Shown here: positions 61,062 to 64,000 of the stretch, in pieces | Layout: the number at the start of each line of letters is the position of its first letter | Numbering within the stretch: position 1 is the first letter of the stretch | NCBI RefSeq assembly: GCF_010692725.1 | Contig: NZ_JAAFZB010000096.1 | Span: 868,001 to 932,000, forward strand | From: Flavihumibacter soli | GTDB lineage: Bacteria; Bacteroidota; Bacteroidia; Sphingobacteriales; Sphingobacteriaceae | Reading direction: 5' to 3' | Length of the DNA: 64,000 nt | Program-made: the position numbers and the translations under genes | The notes under the pieces: generated by a model | What the model was told of the DNA's origin: nothing | The model's input: only the letters and a program-made list of their open reading frames with translations | Database searches by the model: none

Positions 61062-62264
61062 TTATTGAAGGGTTAATTTCTGATAGAAGTTCATCATCCG
61101 TTTGGCAACGGGCTCGATATGATGATCCTTTTCAAATAATAGACGCGCGTACTCCCCAATTCGTTCCACAAGCCCGCTGTCCGTGGTACACTGGAGAATG
61201 TACCGGTAAAAATCGTCGGCTGTATCCGCTATCAAAATATTCTTTCCATGCTCATAACGAATCCCTTCGGCACCAAGGGATGTAGATATGATACATTTCT
61301 TCATAGCCATCCCTTCAATTATTTTTACACGCATTCCGCTCCCTGACTGCAAGGGCACGACCATGATGGATTTGGAGTTCATAAAGCTTTTAGCGTCATC
61401 CAGGTGCGGGTATACCTTTATCTCGTGATCCGCAAGTTCCTCTATCTCCTGCGGAATATTGGTACCCGCTATATGGAAGGTCAGACCTACATTTAATTTT
61501 TGCAGATCATCCCAAACATGCTCAAGAAACCATTGCAGGCCTTCCTGATTCGGAAGCCATTCCATAGAGCCGAGATGAAATATCGATAAGGCTTCCGTCG
61601 GAGCAGCATCAGGCCTGTAATCATCCGGATCTAACATCACTGAAAAATTGTCCATTCGCACGCTGCAACCCTGGTATTTTAGTTCACGCAGGTCCGCTTC
61701 ATTCAGGGTTACAACAGCGTCAAACTTGTTCATATTATCAAACTCAAACTGCCGGAGCTGGCTGGAAAGATAGGTTAGATAAAATTTTCTTATCGGAAAT
61801 GTTTCAGCGAATGCCTGCTGTTCCCATATCCTGTATTCTATGTTATGCGCCCGGTATACCACCATTGCCTGGCTAAGTTGACGAATCAAAGGCAGGTAAG
61901 GAACTACAAACAAGCCTTCAAACTGAATGATATCGAACTTATTTTTCCTCAGGATGTTTTTCAGCTGGCTTATCGCAGCAGCTTTATAATACCTGAAAAC
62001 ATGGGGCGACCTTTTAGACATCACACTCTTAACCTCTTCCCATGCGTTTACATCGATATTGATAGAGCAGGTGACAAATGAGATGCTATCCAGTAGAGGA
62101 TCCTTCACTGTCCGGACGGACACATGATGCTTATTCGTGTTCAAGCTGAAAAGCGTTACTTCCGCACCCTCATTTAAGGCTCCCTTTATCGAATTATACA
62201 CCACTATCGGATAGCCACCATGGGGAGGAAACGGAACTCGATTAGTAATGTATAGTATTCTCAT
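61062..62264 (-). CDS. Glycosyltransferase family 4-type protein
   Basis: A 400-residue GT-B fold glycosyltransferase. N-terminal acceptor part opens MRILYITNRVPFPPHGGYPI, with YRAHNIEYRIWEQQ in the middle; the C-terminal nucleotide-sugar part has LSIFHLGSMEWLPNQEGLQW, IAGTNIPQEI, SIMVVPLQSGSGMRVKIIEG and the E-x7-E motif (KIIEGMAMKKCIIST). It probably adds a sugar to a surface glycan. No glycan cluster surrounds it; it is on the minus strand, 102 bp after rnhB. Confidence 0.92.
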   Translation of the reverse strand: MRILYITNRVPFPPHGGYPIVVYNSIKGALNEGAEVTLFSLNTNKHHVSVRTVKDPLLDSISFVTCSINIDVNAWEEVKSVMSKRSPHVFRYYKAAAISQLKNILRKNKFDIIQFEGLFVVPYLPLIRQLSQAMVVYRAHNIEYRIWEQQAFAETFPIRKFYLTYLSSQLRQFEFDNMNKFDAVVTLNEADLRELKYQGCSVRMDNFSVMLDPDDYRPDAAPTEALSIFHLGSMEWLPNQEGLQWFLEHVWDDLQKLNVGLTFHIAGTNIPQEIEELADHEIKVYPHLDDAKSFMNSKSIMVVPLQSGSGMRVKIIEGMAMKKCIISTSLGAEGIRYEHGKNILIADTADDFYRYILQCTTDSGLVERIGEYARLLFEKDHHIEPVAKRMMNFYQKLTLQ

Positions 62265-62365
62265 AACTCGCTCTTGAATCTAAGACGCCGAGACAATCGC
62301 CTCCAGTCAACATGATGAAAAGCCAATTTACGGCTTTTCATATCAACAGCTGGTACACAATTGTT

Positions 62366-62965
62366 TTAACCAAAAAGTTCGAGTTGGGGATCTGTAATCC
62401 GGAAGGTTCGGCGATGATAGGGCGACATACCAAATTCTATGACCGCCTCACGATGACGGGCTGTAGCATAGCCTTTGTTTGTAAACCAGTGATACATTGG
62501 AAACTCCTCAGATAACTTATGCATATAGTCGTCACGGTAAGTCTTTGCCAGAATAGAAGCTGCGGCAATAGAAAAGTACTTTCCGTCGCCCTGCACGATG
62601 CATTCATGCGGAATATTGGAATAAGCCTTAAACCTGTTACCGTCAACCAGGATAAGTTCGGGAATGAGATTTAACTGTTCAAGTGCTTTGTGCATAGCCA
62701 GGAAAGAGGCATTCAGAATATTGATCCTGTCAATTTCTTCATGATCGACCTGGGCGACCGCAAAGGCGAGGGCTTTGGCTTCAATATAATCCCGGAGTTC
62801 ATACCGTTCCTTTTCTGTCAGCTGTTTAGAGTCCGTTAAAACTTCATGTTGAAAATCCCGCGGCAGGATAACAGCCGCTGCAAATACCGGCCCGGCAAGA
62901 CAGCCTCGCCCGGCTTCATCGCAACCGGCCTCAATCAGTTCATATTGATAGTAGGGTAATAGCAT
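62366..62965 (-). CDS. rnhB: Ribonuclease HII
   Basis: A 199-residue enzyme that removes ribonucleotides from DNA and RNA from hybrids. The catalytic acidic residues are in [20 protein letters not shown] (Asp-Glu) and ILVDGNRF (Asp), and the GRG motif is intact; [17 protein letters not shown] is the conserved helix. Complete, usual length. On the minus strand between the glycosyltransferase and the phosphatase. Confidence 0.97.
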   Translation of the reverse strand: MLLPYYQYELIEAGCDEAGRGCLAGPVFAAAVILPRDFQHEVLTDSKQLTEKERYELRDYIEAKALAFAVAQVDHEEIDRINILNASFLAMHKALEQLNLIPELILVDGNRFKAYSNIPHECIVQGDGKYFSIAAASILAKTYRDDYMHKLSEEFPMYHWFTNKGYATARHREAVIEFGMSPYHRRTFRITDPQLELFG

Positions 62966-63059
62966 TCAGGTAGTTAGATCCAGCAATGTGAGCTGATAAG
63001 TTGCCGCAAATTTAACCGAATGGGGATTATAAATGAAAGGGTTACCGAATTTTAATTCT

Positions 63060-64000
63060 CTACAAAATGCGAATCGATAACATGGTGATATCATCCGAGT
63101 TCATCTCTGCCTTGTAGGTGCTTTTTATGTTACCAAGGATCTTTGTATTCAGATCATCAACCGGCAGGTGCATCGATTTCTTCAGGCTCGCGACCAGCTC
63201 TTCATCGGAAATAAAGACATTTTCTTCCGCACTCTCTACAAGCCCATCAGTATAATGAAAGATCAGGGTGCCGGGCGAGAGCGTCTCGTAACCGGTCTGA
63301 ATAAAGGGAAGTTGGTCAAACGCACCTATCATGGTGGTGCCTTTCTTCAGGAACTTAACATCGTTATTACACAGTAGTATAGGCGCATTGTGCCCCGCAT
63401 TCACATATTGAAATTCCCTGCTCTTTTCGTTATACCTGCCCATAAACAAGGTAATAAAACGCTCGCCATTCGTGTTCGCAGTGACGATTTCATTCAGTTT
63501 AAGAACAACTTTTGCCATGTCACTTTCTACAGAAGCCCATGCACGTAAGCTTGCCTGCAGGTTGGCCATCAGCAATGCGGCTGACACGCCCTTGCCGGAT
63601 ACATCTGCAATACACCAGACAAACTCGCCGGGTCTAACCTCTATAAAATCGAAATAATCGCCGCCGATATTCTGGTTCGGAAGATAGGTGGAACCTACTT
63701 CAACAGATCCTGTCTTAGGCAGTCTCTGCGGCACAAGCATATTCTGTACTTCACCTGCGAGTTCCATATCCCGCTGCATGAGTTCCCTTTGCACACTTTC
63801 CTTAAAGAGCTTTTTATTTTCAAGCGCAACAACGATCACATTGATCAGGGTTTGGACAAAACTAAGGTCATTCCCTATTAACTCCGGTTTGACATTAAAA
63901 TCTCCAAGGAGAACGAAAGCCTGCGAATCTTCCTTATGAAAAATCGGGACGAAATAATCGTAGATACAGACGAGCGGATGAGGATGGGATTTCAGTTCGC
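63060..64000 (-). CDS. SpoIIE/RsbU-type PP2C phosphatase, C-terminal part (cut by window edge)
   Basis: The frame is open to the right edge, giving the last 312 residues. The upstream part reads like the end of a GAF domain (DYFVPIFHKEDSQAFVLLGD), then a linking helix (NKKLFKESVQRELMQRDMEL) and the phosphatase: GGDYFDFIEV, WCIADVSGKGVSAALLMANL, YVNAGHNAPILL, FHYTDGLVESAEENVF and NSDDITMLSIRI. These enzymes dephosphorylate anti-anti-sigma or similar proteins and relay a sensed signal. No RsbV/RsbW genes are in the window. The start lies beyond 64000. Confidence 0.92.
   Translation of the reverse strand, partial: ELKSHPHPLVCIYDYFVPIFHKEDSQAFVLLGDFNVKPELIGNDLSFVQTLINVIVVALENKKLFKESVQRELMQRDMELAGEVQNMLVPQRLPKTGSVEVGSTYLPNQNIGGDYFDFIEVRPGEFVWCIADVSGKGVSAALLMANLQASLRAWASVESDMAKVVLKLNEIVTANTNGERFITLFMGRYNEKSREFQYVNAGHNAPILLCNNDVKFLKKGTTMIGAFDQLPFIQTGYETLSPGTLIFHYTDGLVESAEENVFISDEELVASLKKSMHLPVDDLNTKILGNIKSTYKAEMNSDDITMLSIRIL

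Overview
The window is an ordinary chromosomal stretch of a Bacteroidota bacterium, most likely a member of the Sphingobacteriaceae (Pedobacter/Mucilaginibacter type). The evidence is the mix of Bacteroidota-typical families (DUF4907 beside a kelch lipoprotein, FecI/FecR-type ECF locus with an STN domain, GIN/DUF2807 protein, GbsR-DCC-TIGR01777 operon, four-helix-bundle cassette), TAnnTTTG-like -7 boxes, few Shine-Dalgarno sites, and intergenic tracts of short degenerate phrases. No prophage, plasmid functions or CRISPR array were seen. Both ends cut through a gene (kelch lipoprotein on the left, SpoIIE/RsbU-type PP2C phosphatase on the right).

Layout. 0-7 kb: envelope and housekeeping singles (kelch/DUF4907 pair, lipoprotein 5'-nucleotidase, HD hydrolase, PHP-domain protein, exported isoaspartyl methyltransferase, lipoprotein, GNAT). 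7-16.2 kb: a dense set of redox and electrophile-stress genes (pirin, two YceI proteins, NAD(P)-binding reductase, FrnE-like DsbA, luciferase-like monooxygenase, NUDIX, cupin, MhqD-like hydrolase with MhqO-like dioxygenase, a Crp/Fnr regulator, DJ-1/PfpI). 16.2-24 kb: DNA topoisomerase III, a SnoaL-like protein, the NHEJ ligase LigD coupled to a DUF3606 protein, a sugar dehydrogenase and a PepSY-like protein. 24-27.2 kb: an RNA/ribosome repair operon, rtcB-prfH, led by an unrecognised basic protein and preceded by a structured leader with a possible 14-codon leader peptide. 27.4-31.9 kb: DUF4349 lipoprotein, then an operon under a GbsR/MarR regulator with a perfect 12-bp inverted-repeat operator. 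31.9-37.3 kb: a sigma/anti-sigma locus in which the usual TonB receptor is replaced by an STN-domain protein carrying G-x-Q-x-AG-x-x-N surface repeats, plus a second repeat protein and a GIN-domain lipoprotein.

38-46 kb: tRNA-Glu, initiator tRNA-Met, era and der separated by a four-helix-bundle gene enclosed in 30-bp inverted repeats (a mobile-looking cassette), S41 peptidase, murQ and a Bax-inhibitor-like protein. 46-47 kb: an IS200-type (REP-associated) Y1 transposase surrounded by REP-like hairpins. 47-57 kb: methionine and threonine branches side by side: a SAM-I riboswitch controls metH-metF, and thrA-thrB-thrC is preceded by a Thr/Ile-rich leader peptide with mutually exclusive terminator and antiterminator stems, that is, a classical attenuator. 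57-64 kb: rsgA, dtd, MazG-like pyrophosphohydrolase, comB, gcvT, a GT4 glycosyltransferase, rnhB and the phosphatase.

The most rewarding places are the rtcB-prfH operon with its unknown third gene and leader, the thr attenuator, the sigma/FecR/surface-repeat locus and the era-der four-helix cassette. All positions were counted by hand and may be off by one in places.
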